Notes: a model not told the origin generated them from the sequence alone. 64,000 nucleotides of DNA from Paenibacillus tianmuensis (GCF_900100345.1 NZ_FMTT01000009.1:62001-126000), one strand, 5' to 3'. Shown: positions 33,234-42,935, counted from the first letter of the stretch. Made by a program: numbers and translations.

Positions 33234-34259
33234 ATGAGCAATAATATATTGGAGGTTCGCGACCTCAGAGTATCGTTTCGCACCTATGCCGGTGAAGTGC
33301 AAGCCGTTCGTGGCGTTTCCTTCGACCTCAAGAAAGGGGAAGTGCTCGCCATCGTAGGCGAATCCGGCTGCGGTAAATCGGTGACGGCCCAAACGATTAT
33401 GCGGCTCATTCCGACGCCTCCGAGCATAATCAAGAGCGGATCGATCAAATTCGACGGCAAAACGGAAATTACTAAAATTTCAAATAAAGGAATGGAAAAA
33501 ATCCGCGGCTCCGAAATGGGGATGATTTTCCAGGACCCGATGACTTCGCTCAACCCGACGATGACGATCGGGAAGCAAATCACCGAAGGGCTCGTTAAAC
33601 ATCAGGGCTTAAGCGCAAGCGAAGCGCGGAAGCGTGCAGTCGAGATTTTGAAAATGGTCGGCATTTCCAATCCGGAAGGCCGGATCAGCCAATATCCTCA
33701 CGAATTTTCGGGCGGGATGCGCCAGCGCGTCATGATTGCGATTGCGCTTGCCTGCAATCCGAAGCTGCTTATTGCCGACGAGCCGACGACTGCTCTTGAC
33801 GTGACGATCCAAGCGCAAATTATCGAACTGATGAAGAAGCTGTCCGAGCAGACGCATGCCTCGATTATCGTGATTACGCATGACCTCGGGGTCGTTGCGG
33901 AGATGGCGCAGCGCGTCATCGTCATGTACGCCGGCAAAGTCGTAGAGCAGGGCACGGTTGACGAGCTGTTCTACGATTCGAAACATCCGTATACCTGGGG
34001 CTTGCTTCGTTCCGTTCCGCGTCTGGACCAAGACAAGGATGGCGAATTGGTGCCGATTCCGGGGACGCCGCCGGATTTGTTCGCCCCGCCGAAAGGCTGC
34101 GCTTTTGCAGCGCGTTGTCCTTATGCGATGAAAGCCTGTCTGGAAGTCGATCCTGAGCATACGAAGCTTTCCGAGACGCATTCGGCGGCCTGCTGGCTCC
34201 TGCATCCCGATGCGCCTAAAGTAGAGCGACCTGTAGAAGCTGGAGGTGCGGCACGATGA
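33234..34259 (+). CDS. oppD: Peptide ABC transporter ATP-binding protein, OppD type
   Basis: A 341-residue ATPase. Walker A is [16 protein letters not shown], the Q-loop is [11 protein letters not shown], the signature is [18 protein letters not shown], Walker B is [16 protein letters not shown] and the H-loop is [13 protein letters not shown]. The C-terminal oligopeptide-transporter extension contains [20 protein letters not shown], where the cysteines of OppD/DppD proteins can hold an iron-sulfur cluster. It overlaps oppF by four bases (ATGA). Confidence 0.96.
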   Translation: MSNNILEVRDLRVSFRTYAGEVQAVRGVSFDLKKGEVLAIVGESGCGKSVTAQTIMRLIPTPPSIIKSGSIKFDGKTEITKISNKGMEKIRGSEMGMIFQDPMTSLNPTMTIGKQITEGLVKHQGLSASEARKRAVEILKMVGISNPEGRISQYPHEFSGGMRQRVMIAIALACNPKLLIADEPTTALDVTIQAQIIELMKKLSEQTHASIIVITHDLGVVAEMAQRVIVMYAGKVVEQGTVDELFYDSKHPYTWGLLRSVPRLDQDKDGELVPIPGTPPDLFAPPKGCAFAARCPYAMKACLEVDPEHTKLSETHSAACWLLHPDAPKVERPVEAGGAAR

Positions 34260-35212
34260 AGGGCAATCCGATTTTGGAAGTACGCGATTTGCAAAAACAT
34301 TTTCACTTGGCCGGCGGCAAGACGTTAAAAGCCGTCGACAAGCTTAATATTTCTATCGGCCGCGGAGAAACGTTCGGCTTGGTGGGCGAGTCCGGCTGCG
34401 GCAAGTCGACGGCCGGACGCACGATCATCCGCCTATATGAAGCGACGAGCGGCGAAGTGTTGTTCAACGGCGAGAACGTGCATACGATGCGTGGAAACAA
34501 GCTGCAAGAGTTTCGACGTCATATGCAGATGGTGTTCCAAGATCCGTACGCCTCTTTGAACCCGCGGATGACGGTTGGCAAGATTATTGCCGAAGGACTC
34601 GACATTCATGGTCTTGCCGACGGTAAACAGCGCAAGCAGCGCGTTAGCGAGCTGCTTGATGCGGTAGGTCTGAACGAGGAGCATGCGAGCCGCTTCCCGC
34701 ACGAATTTTCGGGCGGACAGCGTCAGCGGATCGGCATTGCCCGTGCGCTGGCTATCGAGCCTCAGTTCATCATCGCGGATGAGCCGATCTCCGCGCTGGA
34801 CGTATCCGTTCAGGCGCAGGTCGTCAACCTGTTCAAGAAGCTGCAAAAAGAGCGCGGTCTGACCTACCTGTTCATCGCGCACGATCTTGCGATGGTGAAG
34901 CATATTTCCGACCGTATCGGCGTTATGTATCTCGGCAAGCTGGTCGAGGTAACGACCTCTGAGGAGCTGTATGCGAATCCGCTGCATCCTTACACGCAAT
35001 CGCTGTTGTCCGCGATCCCGATTCCGGATCCGGAGGTGGAGCGCACTCGCGAGCGGATTATTCTGGAAGGCGAAATTCCAAGTCCGCTGGACCCGCCGAG
35101 CGGTTGTCCGTTCCGTACCCGCTGCCCGAAGGCGATGCCGGAATGCGCGGCAAGCATGCCGGAGTTCAAGGAAGTCCAACCCGGTCACTTTACGGCCTGC
35201 CATTTATATTAA
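34256..35212 (+). CDS. oppF: Peptide ABC transporter ATP-binding protein, OppF type
   Basis: A 318-residue second ATPase of the importer. Walker A is [19 protein letters not shown], the Q-loop is [15 protein letters not shown], the signature is [18 protein letters not shown], Walker B is [16 protein letters not shown] and the H-loop is [13 protein letters not shown]. The C-terminal [20 protein letters not shown] again carries the Cys-rich extension. The start is coupled to oppD by the ATGA overlap. A terminator follows at 35221-35245, ending the operon. Confidence 0.96.
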   Translation: MKGNPILEVRDLQKHFHLAGGKTLKAVDKLNISIGRGETFGLVGESGCGKSTAGRTIIRLYEATSGEVLFNGENVHTMRGNKLQEFRRHMQMVFQDPYASLNPRMTVGKIIAEGLDIHGLADGKQRKQRVSELLDAVGLNEEHASRFPHEFSGGQRQRIGIARALAIEPQFIIADEPISALDVSVQAQVVNLFKKLQKERGLTYLFIAHDLAMVKHISDRIGVMYLGKLVEVTTSEELYANPLHPYTQSLLSAIPIPDPEVERTRERIILEGEIPSPLDPPSGCPFRTRCPKAMPECAASMPEFKEVQPGHFTACHLY

Positions 35213-35220
35213 CCTTCGAA

Positions 35221-35245
35221 GCCTCTGCATGTGCAGGGGCTTTTT
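35221..35245 (+). terminator. Rho-independent terminator after oppF
   Basis: GCCTCTGC (35221-35228) pairs with GCAGGGGC (35233-35240), one G-T pair, then TTTTT. Confidence 0.9.
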
Positions 35246-35283
35246 CACTATAATGAAATGATCCGATCCGTTCGCGTCACCTT

Positions 35284-35312
35284 TTGACGATTTCCCGGAT
35301 CACGTGTAAAAT
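35284..35312 (+). promoter_or_regulatory. SigA-type promoter of bshC
   Basis: TTGACG (35284-35289), 17 bp, TAAAAT (35307-35312). It is very close to consensus and lies ~60 bp before the preferred bshC start. Confidence 0.8.
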
Positions 35313-35379
35313 AGTAATGCTTGTGTTAAATTACAAACCAGAAGCGACTTACATTTTAAAAGGAAGGGTGGCGGGCGGA

Positions 35380-37017
35380 TTGCGGATAGAAATAATGCAG
35401 TGGGACTCCGGCCAACCTTTGGCAGGGGATTATTCCGACCATTTTGAAAAAATAAGCGCGTTTTTCGATTACAATCCTTCAGATGCCGACAGTTGGGAGG
35501 CGCGTGCGGCTTGGATCGACCGCGAGCGGATTCATGGAGCCGACCGCCGGCAGCTTGCGGAAACGCTGCGACGGTACAACGAACGGGCGGGGGCTTCGCC
35601 GGAAGCGCTTCGTTCGATCGAGCTGCTAAAGGATTCCCGTACGCTGTGTATCGTAGGAGGCCAGCAGGCCAGTTTGTTTACCGGACCGCTTCTAGTTATA
35701 TACAAGGCGATTACGCTGATTCGGGCGGCCCGTGAAGCTTCGGAGAAGCTGGGGCGGCCGGTGGTGCCGATATTTTGGATTGCCGGGGAGGATCATGATT
35801 TTGACGAAGTGAACCATGCGTCGGTTCTGACGACGGATCAGCAGCTCCAGAAGATCAAGCTGCAGCATCCGACCGGCTTGCGCACCTCCGTCAGCCGGAC
35901 GCCAATCTCGCCGGAGCAGTGGAGCGAGGCGCTGGCTGCCCTTGAGCAGACGCTTATGCCTACGGAGTTCAAGGAAGGGCTGATGGAAGCGCTGCGTTCG
36001 TCGACCGAGGGAGCCGTCTCCTTGACGGACAGCTTGGCGCGCCTCCTTTCCGCTTGGTTCGGACATGACGGGCTTGTGCTGGTCGATTCGGATGACCCGG
36101 AGCTGCGGCGGCTCGAAAGCCCGATGTTCCGCCGATTGACGGAGCAAAGCGGTTCAATTAACGAAGCGCTGCTTCGGGGGCAAGACAAGCTGCGGGAAGC
36201 GGGATATGTGCCGCAAGCGGAGGTTTCCGGCAATGGTGCGAACTTATTCGTTTTCGACGAACAAGGAGAGCGCATTCTGCTTTATGCGGACGGAGAGGGC
36301 GGCTACACGGACCGCAAAGGAGAACGCCGCTTCGGCCGGGAGCAGCTTTTGCAATGGGCGGAGGAGGCCCCGGAGCGGCTGAGCAACAACGTGATGACGC
36401 GGCCTTTGATGCAGGACTATTTGTTCCCCGTACTCGGAACCGTATTGGGACCGTCGGAGATCGCTTATTGGGCGCTGACGCGCGAAGCGTTTCATACAGT
36501 GGGCATGCGGATGCCGATCGTGCTGCCGCGTCTGGGCTTCACCCTTGTGGAAGGCACGATCCAGAAAAACATGCAGAAGTACGGGCTTGCCATCGGCGAC
36601 GCGCTGTACCGCTTGGATGAGAAGCAGCAAGCTTGGCTTCGGGAGCAAGACCAGCTTCAACTGGAAGCTCGCTTTGCCGAGGTGAAAGAGCAATTTCGCG
36701 CCAGCTACGAGCCGTTGATCGGAGCGATAGCGGCCATTAATCCCGGATTGCAAAAATTAGGCGAAACGAATCTGGGGAAAATTATCGAGCAAATCGATTT
36801 CTTGCAGCACAAAGCGGATGACGGCCTTCGTTCGCAGTATGAGGCAGGGCTGCGGCAATTTGCCCGCATCGGGCTTTCCGTGCTGCCTGACGGCAAGCCG
36901 CAGGAGCGGGTGTATAATCCGCTCGCGTATTTGAACAAATATGGCGACAGTTGGGTGAGGGAACTCGTGGAAATGCCTTTGCCACTGGACGGGAAGCATC
37001 GTATATGTTACATGTAA
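35380..37017 (+). CDS. bshC: Putative cysteine ligase BshC (bacillithiol biosynthesis)
   Basis: Last step of bacillithiol synthesis: adds cysteine to glucosaminyl-malate. Diagnostic segments are ADRRQLAETLRRYNERAGAS, CIVGGQQASLFTGPLLVIYK, PIFWIAGEDHDFDEVNHASV and PVLGTVLGPSEIAYWALTRE. From the TTG at 35380, with AGGAAGGGTGG just before it, the protein has 545 residues, as expected for the family (~540). The open frame extends to 35284, but that part overlaps the promoter and is not conserved. In B. subtilis bshC lies directly before mraZ; here ahcY is between them. Confidence 0.94.
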   Translation: MRIEIMQWDSGQPLAGDYSDHFEKISAFFDYNPSDADSWEARAAWIDRERIHGADRRQLAETLRRYNERAGASPEALRSIELLKDSRTLCIVGGQQASLFTGPLLVIYKAITLIRAAREASEKLGRPVVPIFWIAGEDHDFDEVNHASVLTTDQQLQKIKLQHPTGLRTSVSRTPISPEQWSEALAALEQTLMPTEFKEGLMEALRSSTEGAVSLTDSLARLLSAWFGHDGLVLVDSDDPELRRLESPMFRRLTEQSGSINEALLRGQDKLREAGYVPQAEVSGNGANLFVFDEQGERILLYADGEGGYTDRKGERRFGREQLLQWAEEAPERLSNNVMTRPLMQDYLFPVLGTVLGPSEIAYWALTREAFHTVGMRMPIVLPRLGFTLVEGTIQKNMQKYGLAIGDALYRLDEKQQAWLREQDQLQLEARFAEVKEQFRASYEPLIGAIAAINPGLQKLGETNLGKIIEQIDFLQHKADDGLRSQYEAGLRQFARIGLSVLPDGKPQERVYNPLAYLNKYGDSWVRELVEMPLPLDGKHRICYM

Positions 37018-37055
37018 ATACGTAGAGAATTTATGATCCAAGGAGGACGTTACCG

Positions 37056-38321
37056 ATGGCAAGTACGATTGACCGCAGCATTATCCGCGACATTGCGCTC
37101 GCGCCAGAAGGACATTTGAAGATCGATTGGGTGAACGCTCATATGCCGGTGCTTAACCGCATCCGCGAGCAATTCGAGAAGGAACAGCCGTTTAAAGGGC
37201 TGAAAGTCGCCATATCGCTTCACTTGGAAGCCAAAACGGCCTATTTGGCCAAAGTGGTGCGAGCGGGCGGCGCCGAAGTAACCATTTGCGGCAGCAATCC
37301 GCTGTCCACGCAGGACGACGTGTGCGCGGCGTTGGTGGAAGACGGCATTACGGTATTTGCGAAGTACAACCCGGAGCCGAAGGAATACAAGGAGCTGTTC
37401 ATCAAGACGCTCGAAACCGAGCCGGATCTGATCATTGACGACGGCGGAGATCTGGTGACCATTCTCCACTCCGAGCGCAAAGACCTTCTCAAAAACGTGC
37501 GCGGGGGCGCGGAAGAAACGACGACGGGTATTCTTCGCCTGAAATCGCTGGAGAAGGACGGTCAGCTCCAATTCCCGATGGTTGCGGTCAACGACGCCTT
37601 CAGCAAATATTTGTTCGATAATCGTTACGGTACGGGCCAATCCGTTTGGGACGGCATCAACCGGACAACGAACCTCGTCGTTGCGGGGAAAACGGTCGTC
37701 GTCGTCGGCTACGGCTGGTGCGGCAAGGGCGTGGCGATGCGCGCCAAAGGGCTCGGCGCCAACGTCATCGTGACGGAAATCGACGCCATCAAAGCGGTTG
37801 AAGCTTACATGGACGGCTTTGCGGTGATGTCGATGAGCGAAGCGGCCAAGGTGGGCGATTTCTTCGTAACGGTAACAGGCAACCGGGACGTCATCCGCGG
37901 GGAGCACTACAAAGTCATGAAGGACGGAGCGATCTTGTCCAACGCCGGTCACTTCGACGTAGAAGTAAACAAACCGGAGCTGGAGGCCATGGCCGTATCC
38001 GTACGGACGGTTCGCCGCAACATCGAGGAGTATACGCTTCAAGACGGACGAAAGTTTTACATTTTGGCTGAGGGACGCCTTGTTAACCTGGCTGCAGGCG
38101 ACGGACATCCGGCGGAAATCATGGACATGACGTTCGCGCTTCAGGCGATGTCCTTGAAGTACGTGAACGAGAACTACAAGCAAATCGGCCAGAAGGTCGT
38201 CAACGTGCCTTACGAGCTGGATGAGCAGGTAGCCCGCTTCAAGCTGGCTTCGCTCGGCATCGGTATCGACACGCTGACCGAAGAGCAAAAAGCATACTTG
38301 GACAGCTGGGTGGAGCATTAA
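37056..38321 (+). CDS. ahcY: Adenosylhomocysteinase (S-adenosylhomocysteine hydrolase)
   Basis: Reversible NAD-dependent cleavage of S-adenosylhomocysteine to adenosine and homocysteine, which recycles the product of methyltransferases. Visible motifs are SLHLEAKTAYLAKVVRAGGA, PDLIIDDGGDLVTILHSE, EETTTGILRLKSL, NDAFSKYLFDNRYGTGQS and the NAD-binding VVVVGYGWCGKGVAMRAKGL. The product is 421 residues and lacks the ~40-residue insert of eukaryotic and many bacterial enzymes, giving it the short form seen in archaea and thermophiles. The start follows CAAGGAGGACGTTACCG. It sits between bshC and mraZ and ends in a strong terminator. Confidence 0.96.
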   Translation: MASTIDRSIIRDIALAPEGHLKIDWVNAHMPVLNRIREQFEKEQPFKGLKVAISLHLEAKTAYLAKVVRAGGAEVTICGSNPLSTQDDVCAALVEDGITVFAKYNPEPKEYKELFIKTLETEPDLIIDDGGDLVTILHSERKDLLKNVRGGAEETTTGILRLKSLEKDGQLQFPMVAVNDAFSKYLFDNRYGTGQSVWDGINRTTNLVVAGKTVVVVGYGWCGKGVAMRAKGLGANVIVTEIDAIKAVEAYMDGFAVMSMSEAAKVGDFFVTVTGNRDVIRGEHYKVMKDGAILSNAGHFDVEVNKPELEAMAVSVRTVRRNIEEYTLQDGRKFYILAEGRLVNLAAGDGHPAEIMDMTFALQAMSLKYVNENYKQIGQKVVNVPYELDEQVARFKLASLGIGIDTLTEEQKAYLDSWVEH

Positions 38322-38340
38322 TCCGCATCCGGCTATCGAA

Positions 38341-38379
38341 TCTCCCTTTGATGCAGAAGCGTCAAAGGGAGATTTTTTT
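38341..38379 (+). terminator. Rho-independent terminator after ahcY
   Basis: A perfect 11-bp stem (TCTCCCTTTGA 38341-38351 with TCAAAGGGAGA 38362-38372) and seven T. Confidence 0.95.
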
Positions 38380-38407
38380 AGCCACGGGACAAAACAGAAT
38401 AACCGAA

Positions 38408-38446
38408 AAAAATCCTGCGGTCGTCTAGGGACGAAGCAGGATTTTT
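38408..38446. terminator. Second hairpin just upstream of the mraZ promoter
   Basis: AAAAATCCTGC (38408-38418) pairs with GCAGGATTTTT (38436-38446), with an inner TCGT/ACGA match. A and T runs on both sides suggest a bidirectional terminator insulating the dcw cluster. Confidence 0.8.
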
Positions 38447-38509
38447 GGTTAGCGTGACGAATCATAACTATACAAGTGGTGGAAAGTGGGGTAAAGTGGT
38501 GGGAAAGGG
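38445..38509 (+). promoter_or_regulatory. mraZ promoter with phased MraZ-type operator repeats
   Basis: TTGGTT (38445-38450), 18 bp, TATACA (38469-38474) is a reasonable SigA promoter. Directly at its downstream edge GTGG occurs at 38476, 38486 and 38496, each inside AAGTGG(T/G)G, with an exact 10-bp period, followed by AAAGGGGG at 38504. MraZ is known to bind such G-rich repeats (TGGGN in E. coli, AAAGTG-type in Mycoplasma) to control its own operon, so this is the likely autoregulatory site. Confidence 0.75.
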
Positions 38510-38520
38510 GGCGACGAGTG

Positions 38521-38958
38521 GTGTTCATGGGGGAGTACCAACATACCGTTGACGAAAAAGGCCGGATGATCGTGCCGGCCAAGTTTCGCGAAGCCCTGGG
38601 AACATTATTCATCGTCACTCGCGGCCTGGACCAATGTTTATTCGTTTATCCCATGAACGAGTGGGCGGTGCTGGAGCAGAAGCTCAAAGCGCTGCCACTC
38701 ATGAAATCTGACGCGCGCGCCTTTACCCGGTTTTTTTTCTCCGGCGCCACCGAATGCGAGTTGGACAAGCAGGGCAGGGTCAACCTGCCGAACAATCTGA
38801 TCGGGCACGCCAAGCTGGAGAAAGATTGTATCGTTATCGGCGTTTCCAATCGGGTGGAGATTTGGAGCAAGTCGATCTGGGAAAACTACTTCCAGCAATC
38901 GGAGGAATCGTTCGCCGAAATTGCGGAGAAACTGGTCGATTTTAACTTTGATCTATAA
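38521..38958 (+). CDS. mraZ: Transcriptional regulator MraZ
   Basis: A 145-residue AbrB-like swapped-hairpin protein with two copies of the DXXXR motif: [20 protein letters not shown] near the N-terminus and [20 protein letters not shown] in the second half. It forms ring-shaped oligomers and represses the division and cell-wall cluster by binding repeats at its promoter, which are visible 12-45 bases upstream. The GTG at 38521 gives the usual [12 protein letters not shown] start, with AAAGGGGGCG as ribosome binding site. The same G-run belongs to the last operator repeat, so repressor binding could also affect the leader. Confidence 0.97.
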   Translation: MFMGEYQHTVDEKGRMIVPAKFREALGTLFIVTRGLDQCLFVYPMNEWAVLEQKLKALPLMKSDARAFTRFFFSGATECELDKQGRVNLPNNLIGHAKLEKDCIVIGVSNRVEIWSKSIWENYFQQSEESFAEIAEKLVDFNFDL

Positions 38959-38992
38959 CCCCGGGAAAAGCCGGCGTAGGAGGAGCAGCGGG

Positions 38993-39949
38993 ATGTTTCA
39001 TCATGTGACCGTACTTAAGCAGGAAGCAGTGGAAGGATTACATATACAACCGGACGGCGTCTATGTCGATTGTACGCTTGGCGGAGCGGGGCACAGCTTC
39101 GAGATCGCCTCACGCCTCGGACCGGAGGGCTTGCTTATCGCCTTCGATCAAGACGACGCGGCGCTTGCCAATGCCAGGGAGCGGCTCGCTCCGGTTATGG
39201 ACCGGGTGAAGCTGATCCGCAGCAACTTTCGCTATTTGGAGCGCGAGCTTTCCCAAGTGCCGCGTGCTTTAAGAGACGGCCGTCCGCAGGTGGACGGGAT
39301 TTTGTTCGATTTGGGCGTGTCGTCCCCGCAGCTCGACGAGGCAGACCGCGGCTTTAGCTACAATCATGACGCGGAGTTGGACATGCGGATGGATCAAACG
39401 GCTCCGCTGACGGCGAAAGACATCGTCAACGATTGGTCGGAACAGGAGATTGCAAAAATTTTATTCGAGTACGGAGAGGAAAAGTTTTCGCGCCGCATCG
39501 CAGCGACAATTGCCTCAGCTCGCGCCAAGGCTCCGGTCGAAACGACGGGTCAACTTGTCGAACTGATCAAGGAATCGATCCCCGCAGCGGCAAGGCGTAC
39601 CGGACCGCATCCGGCCAAGCGCAGCTTTCAGGCGCTGCGGATCGCCGTAAACGACGAACTTGGCGCCTTCGGGGACGCGCTGGAGCAAACCATCCGCTGT
39701 CTGGCCCCGGGAGGACGGGCTGCGGTGATTACCTTTCATTCCCTCGAAGACCGGATATGTAAACAAACGTTTGTCAAATATGTGGCCAAGTGCACGTGTC
39801 CACCTGACTTTCCGATATGCGTGTGCGGATCTGCCGGTATCGTTAAACTGGTGAACCGCAAGCCGATTGAAGCCGGGACGGAAGAGCTCGAAGCGAATCC
39901 GCGCGCCCGCTCGGCCAAGCTGAGAATTGCGGAAAAACTGATGAACTGA
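38993..39949 (+). CDS. rsmH: 16S rRNA (cytosine(1402)-N4)-methyltransferase RsmH
   Basis: Methylates C1402 in the ribosomal P-site (formerly MraW). The N-terminus [18 protein letters not shown] is followed by the SAM-binding [60 protein letters not shown] and [16 protein letters not shown], all conserved. The length is 318 residues from the ATG at 38993, behind TAGGAGGAGCAGCGGG; an upstream ATG at 38921 lies inside mraZ. ftsL follows after 14 bp. Confidence 0.97.
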   Translation: MFHHVTVLKQEAVEGLHIQPDGVYVDCTLGGAGHSFEIASRLGPEGLLIAFDQDDAALANARERLAPVMDRVKLIRSNFRYLERELSQVPRALRDGRPQVDGILFDLGVSSPQLDEADRGFSYNHDAELDMRMDQTAPLTAKDIVNDWSEQEIAKILFEYGEEKFSRRIAATIASARAKAPVETTGQLVELIKESIPAAARRTGPHPAKRSFQALRIAVNDELGAFGDALEQTIRCLAPGGRAAVITFHSLEDRICKQTFVKYVAKCTCPPDFPICVCGSAGIVKLVNRKPIEAGTEELEANPRARSAKLRIAEKLMN

Positions 39950-39963
39950 GGGGGAAAAGCATC

Positions 39964-40413
39964 TTGCCGGCATATATTCAAGGAAATTTAGCAGTTGAAC
40001 AGCGATCCGAGAACAAAGTCAAAGTCAAGGAAAGGAAAAAGATTGTCTACCGGAACAAATCGTTGCCGGTACAAGAAAAGCTGCTCTATTTGTTTACAGT
40101 TGCCGTCTGCGTCGTCGTTGCGGGTGTGATCATCTGGCGATACGCGCAAATTTACGAGATGAGCTCGAGCATTAAAAACGTTGAGCAGAAAATTGCCCAG
40201 CTGGAAGCGGAGAACAGTGTTCTCAAGCAAAAGGTGGACGCGCTCTCCGATAATCAACGGCTTGAGGAAGAAGCACGCAGCCGCGGCTTCAGCGTAGCCG
40301 ATCCGAATCTGACGAAGCCCCAGGGATCGACCAAGTCTTCAGGGCAAAGCGTCGCTTCCAAAACGCCATCAGCCGGTGGAGCCGCGTCCAAAAAAACAAA
40401 GGATCAACCCTGA
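39964..40413 (+). CDS. ftsL: Cell division protein FtsL
   Basis: Bitopic divisome protein that bridges DivIB/DivIC and the septal synthase. The basic cytosolic N-terminus (VKVKERKKIVYRNKSLPVQE) is followed by one helix (LLYLFTVAVCVVVAGVIIWR) and a leucine-zipper-like coiled coil (SSIKNVEQKIAQLEAENSVL), the standard FtsL design. The 149 residues include an extra Ser/Lys/Gly-rich tail of ~35 residues beyond the usual ~115, ending KKTKDQP. The start is a TTG behind GAGGGGGAAAAGCATC. Comparable tails occur on PBP2B and DivIB. Confidence 0.93.
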   Translation: MPAYIQGNLAVEQRSENKVKVKERKKIVYRNKSLPVQEKLLYLFTVAVCVVVAGVIIWRYAQIYEMSSSIKNVEQKIAQLEAENSVLKQKVDALSDNQRLEEEARSRGFSVADPNLTKPQGSTKSSGQSVASKTPSAGGAASKKTKDQP

Positions 40414-40442
40414 TCTGTCCGTTGGAATAGGGAGGATATACG

Positions 40443-42860
40443 ATGACAAAAAAGGTAAAATTACGTTCGTTAATCATCGGAGGGGGATTCACCCTCCTTT
40501 TTGTTGTCCTGATCACCCGCATCTATTGGGTACAAGTCGTCGATGGCGCCAGACTGGTCACAGAGGTTAAAGAAAAATATTGGTCGAAGGAGAAGGAAAT
40601 ACTGCCGGTCCGCGGCAGTATTTTGGACCGGAACGGTAAGGTGCTTGCGGAAGATTCCCCGGCATTTACGCTGGCTCTGGTTCCACGGACGATCAAAGAT
40701 AACAATAATCAGGAAGAAATTGTAAAAGGCCTGGCGGCCATTTTGTCGGCCTCCGGCGATCCGTCGAACGTCACGGCGCTGGAAGACAAGATACGCAAGC
40801 GTTTGGAAACCAAGCGGGAATGGACGTCGACGGAACAGATCGAAATCCGCAACGAAGGCTGGAAGATCGACTCGGAGAAGGCCGATAAAATCAATCAATT
40901 GGTTAAAGATCTGCAATTGAAGCTGTCGGAAAAGGAAAAGGAAAAGAAAAAGGGAAAGGAAAAGGCGGTCGGCATTGTACTTCTGCCTGAGATTAAGAGG
41001 TTTTACCCGGCTGGCCAGCTTGCTGCCCATCTGATCGGCTACAGCAACAAAGAAGACAAGCCGGTGATGGGGATCGAAGCGCAGCTCGACAGCTATCTGA
41101 AAGGCGTTAAGGGCTTTCTGAATTACGAGAAAGACCGCTTTGGCGTTGAATTGACGGGTTCGCAAAGCCGATATCAGCCGGCGGTGAACGGCAGCAACGT
41201 GCAGTTGACGATCGATAAAAATATTCAGTTTTATATCGAGAGTGCGCTGCAGAAGACGTACGACAAATGGCATCCGAAGAGCCTTACCGCGATTGCGGTC
41301 GATCCGAAGACAATGGAAATTCTCGGAATCGCGAACATGCCGACATTCAATCCCAATAAGTATGGGGAAACGAAAAATCAGTCCGATTTCCTCAATCACG
41401 CCGTCGCCTCGCAATATGAGCCGGGATCGACCTTCAAGCTTGTCACTCTGGCTGCGGCGATAGAGGAAGGCATGTTTTTTCCGGGAGACACGTACCCGTC
41501 CGGCAGAATCATTGTTGCTGACCGCGAACTCCATGACCATAACCGCGTGGGTTGGGGCAGAATTTCATACCTCGAAGGGTTGAAGCGTTCGAGTAACGTG
41601 GCTTTCGTGAAGCTGGGACTTGAGAAGTTGGGAACGGACAAGCTGCGGCAATATATCGACAAATTTGGATTCGGGGCGAAAACAGGCATCGACATTGCCG
41701 GAGAAGTGGCGGGACGGGTTAGAATGCAATACGCCCCCGAGTATGCTACAGCGACATATGGACAAGGGCTGACAACCACCATGATCCAACAAACGGCGGC
41801 ATATGCTGCCATTGCGAACGGCGGTAAGCTAATGTGGCCGCATGTCATTAAGCAAATCACTAACCCGGAAACGGGCGAAGTTGTCGAGAAGTACGACCCC
41901 AAGGTTGTTCGCGACGTCGTGTCACCGGAGACGGCCAGACAGGTTAGCGAATACTTGGAACAGGTTGTGTCCGACCAGCAAATCGGAACAGGCCGGAGGG
42001 CATATATCGAAGGCTATCGTGTGGCCGGCAAGACAGGTACGGCGAACTTCGTTCTTCCCGGCCACGTAGGGTATGCGGAAGGTCGATGGATGGTTTCGTT
42101 CATCGGCTACGCCCCGCTTGAGGATCCGAAGATTCTGGTTGCAATTATGGCGGATGATCCCGATCTCGGAGGCAACTATCATCTTGGGGGCGATGTAACG
42201 GCTCCGGCCTTCAAAGAGATCGTATCGCAATCGCTGCGGAAGATGGGTGTTGCGCCGAGCGTAACTCGGGAGCAGACCTCCCAGCCGACGGAAAAAGCGT
42301 CGCAAGGCAAGATCCCGGATCTGACCAATCAGTCGTTAGACGAAGCCAAAGCGGCCATGAATAAGTTCGGCATTTCCGTCGAGCCGATCGGTCAAGGGCC
42401 GAAGGTCATCGCCCAATCTCCGCTGCCAGGTACCGAAAGCGGCGGGGCGCAGCGAATGTATGTACTAATGCAGGAAGGCGAGGATGTTCCGGTACCTAAC
42501 TTGTCCGGGAAATCACTTCGCGATGCGCTGGAGGTATGCTCCTTCCTCAAGGTACGCTGCCAATCGACCGGTGAAGGATATGTGGCGGATCAGGCGCTGG
42601 AAGGCTCCGGCGAAGCGCGGGTGCTCACTCTGCAGCTGAAATCATATAAGGAGCTGCTGGAAAATCCGGTGGCGAGCAAGACGGACAAATCCGACAAGTC
42701 GGATAAATCGGGCAAATCCGATCAAACGGCGAAGAAGGATTCGTCCTCGGCCAAGACTACGGGTGACAGCGGAAAGTCGGGCGCCGACAAGAAGAACACC
42801 GACTCTGTCAAGCAAAACGCAGACGGCGGGTCCAAAAAAGCAGTATCGGCGCAGCCATAG
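40443..42860 (+). CDS. pbpB: Septal penicillin-binding protein 2B (class B transpeptidase)
   Basis: Cross-links septal peptidoglycan. One N-terminal helix (SLIIGGGFTLLFVVLITRIY) is followed by the dimerisation domain with PVRGSILDRNGKVLAEDSPA. The transpeptidase domain has Ser329 in EPGSTFKLVTLAAAI, SSN in LKRSSNVAFVKLG and KTG in VAGKTGTANF. Two PASTA domains follow (KIPDLTNQSLDEAKAAMNKF; VPVPNLSGKSLRDALEVCSF). The last ~70 residues are low-complexity Lys/Ser/Asp, with repeats such as KSDKSDKSGKSDQ, making the protein 805 residues against ~716 in B. subtilis. The ATG follows AGGGAGGATATACG. spoVD, its sporulation paralogue, is next. Confidence 0.95.
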   Translation: MTKKVKLRSLIIGGGFTLLFVVLITRIYWVQVVDGARLVTEVKEKYWSKEKEILPVRGSILDRNGKVLAEDSPAFTLALVPRTIKDNNNQEEIVKGLAAILSASGDPSNVTALEDKIRKRLETKREWTSTEQIEIRNEGWKIDSEKADKINQLVKDLQLKLSEKEKEKKKGKEKAVGIVLLPEIKRFYPAGQLAAHLIGYSNKEDKPVMGIEAQLDSYLKGVKGFLNYEKDRFGVELTGSQSRYQPAVNGSNVQLTIDKNIQFYIESALQKTYDKWHPKSLTAIAVDPKTMEILGIANMPTFNPNKYGETKNQSDFLNHAVASQYEPGSTFKLVTLAAAIEEGMFFPGDTYPSGRIIVADRELHDHNRVGWGRISYLEGLKRSSNVAFVKLGLEKLGTDKLRQYIDKFGFGAKTGIDIAGEVAGRVRMQYAPEYATATYGQGLTTTMIQQTAAYAAIANGGKLMWPHVIKQITNPETGEVVEKYDPKVVRDVVSPETARQVSEYLEQVVSDQQIGTGRRAYIEGYRVAGKTGTANFVLPGHVGYAEGRWMVSFIGYAPLEDPKILVAIMADDPDLGGNYHLGGDVTAPAFKEIVSQSLRKMGVAPSVTREQTSQPTEKASQGKIPDLTNQSLDEAKAAMNKFGISVEPIGQGPKVIAQSPLPGTESGGAQRMYVLMQEGEDVPVPNLSGKSLRDALEVCSFLKVRCQSTGEGYVADQALEGSGEARVLTLQLKSYKELLENPVASKTDKSDKSDKSGKSDQTAKKDSSSAKTTGDSGKSGADKKNTDSVKQNADGGSKKAVSAQP

Positions 42861-42935
42861 CTTGTTCTAACCCCTGGTTGTCCTGAATAGGGATGATATG
42901 AAACGATTCTCTTTCAGGAAGGGGAAGGAGCGGGC

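Noticed and set aside
37050-38618. A 522-codon open frame antisense to ahcY and into mraZ
   Set aside because: Arginine/histidine-rich shadow translation without a ribosome binding site; overlaps a terminator and two real genes.
42861-42935. A SigE promoter before spoVD
   Set aside because: No pair of boxes with acceptable match and spacing; only a 7-bp inverted repeat is present.
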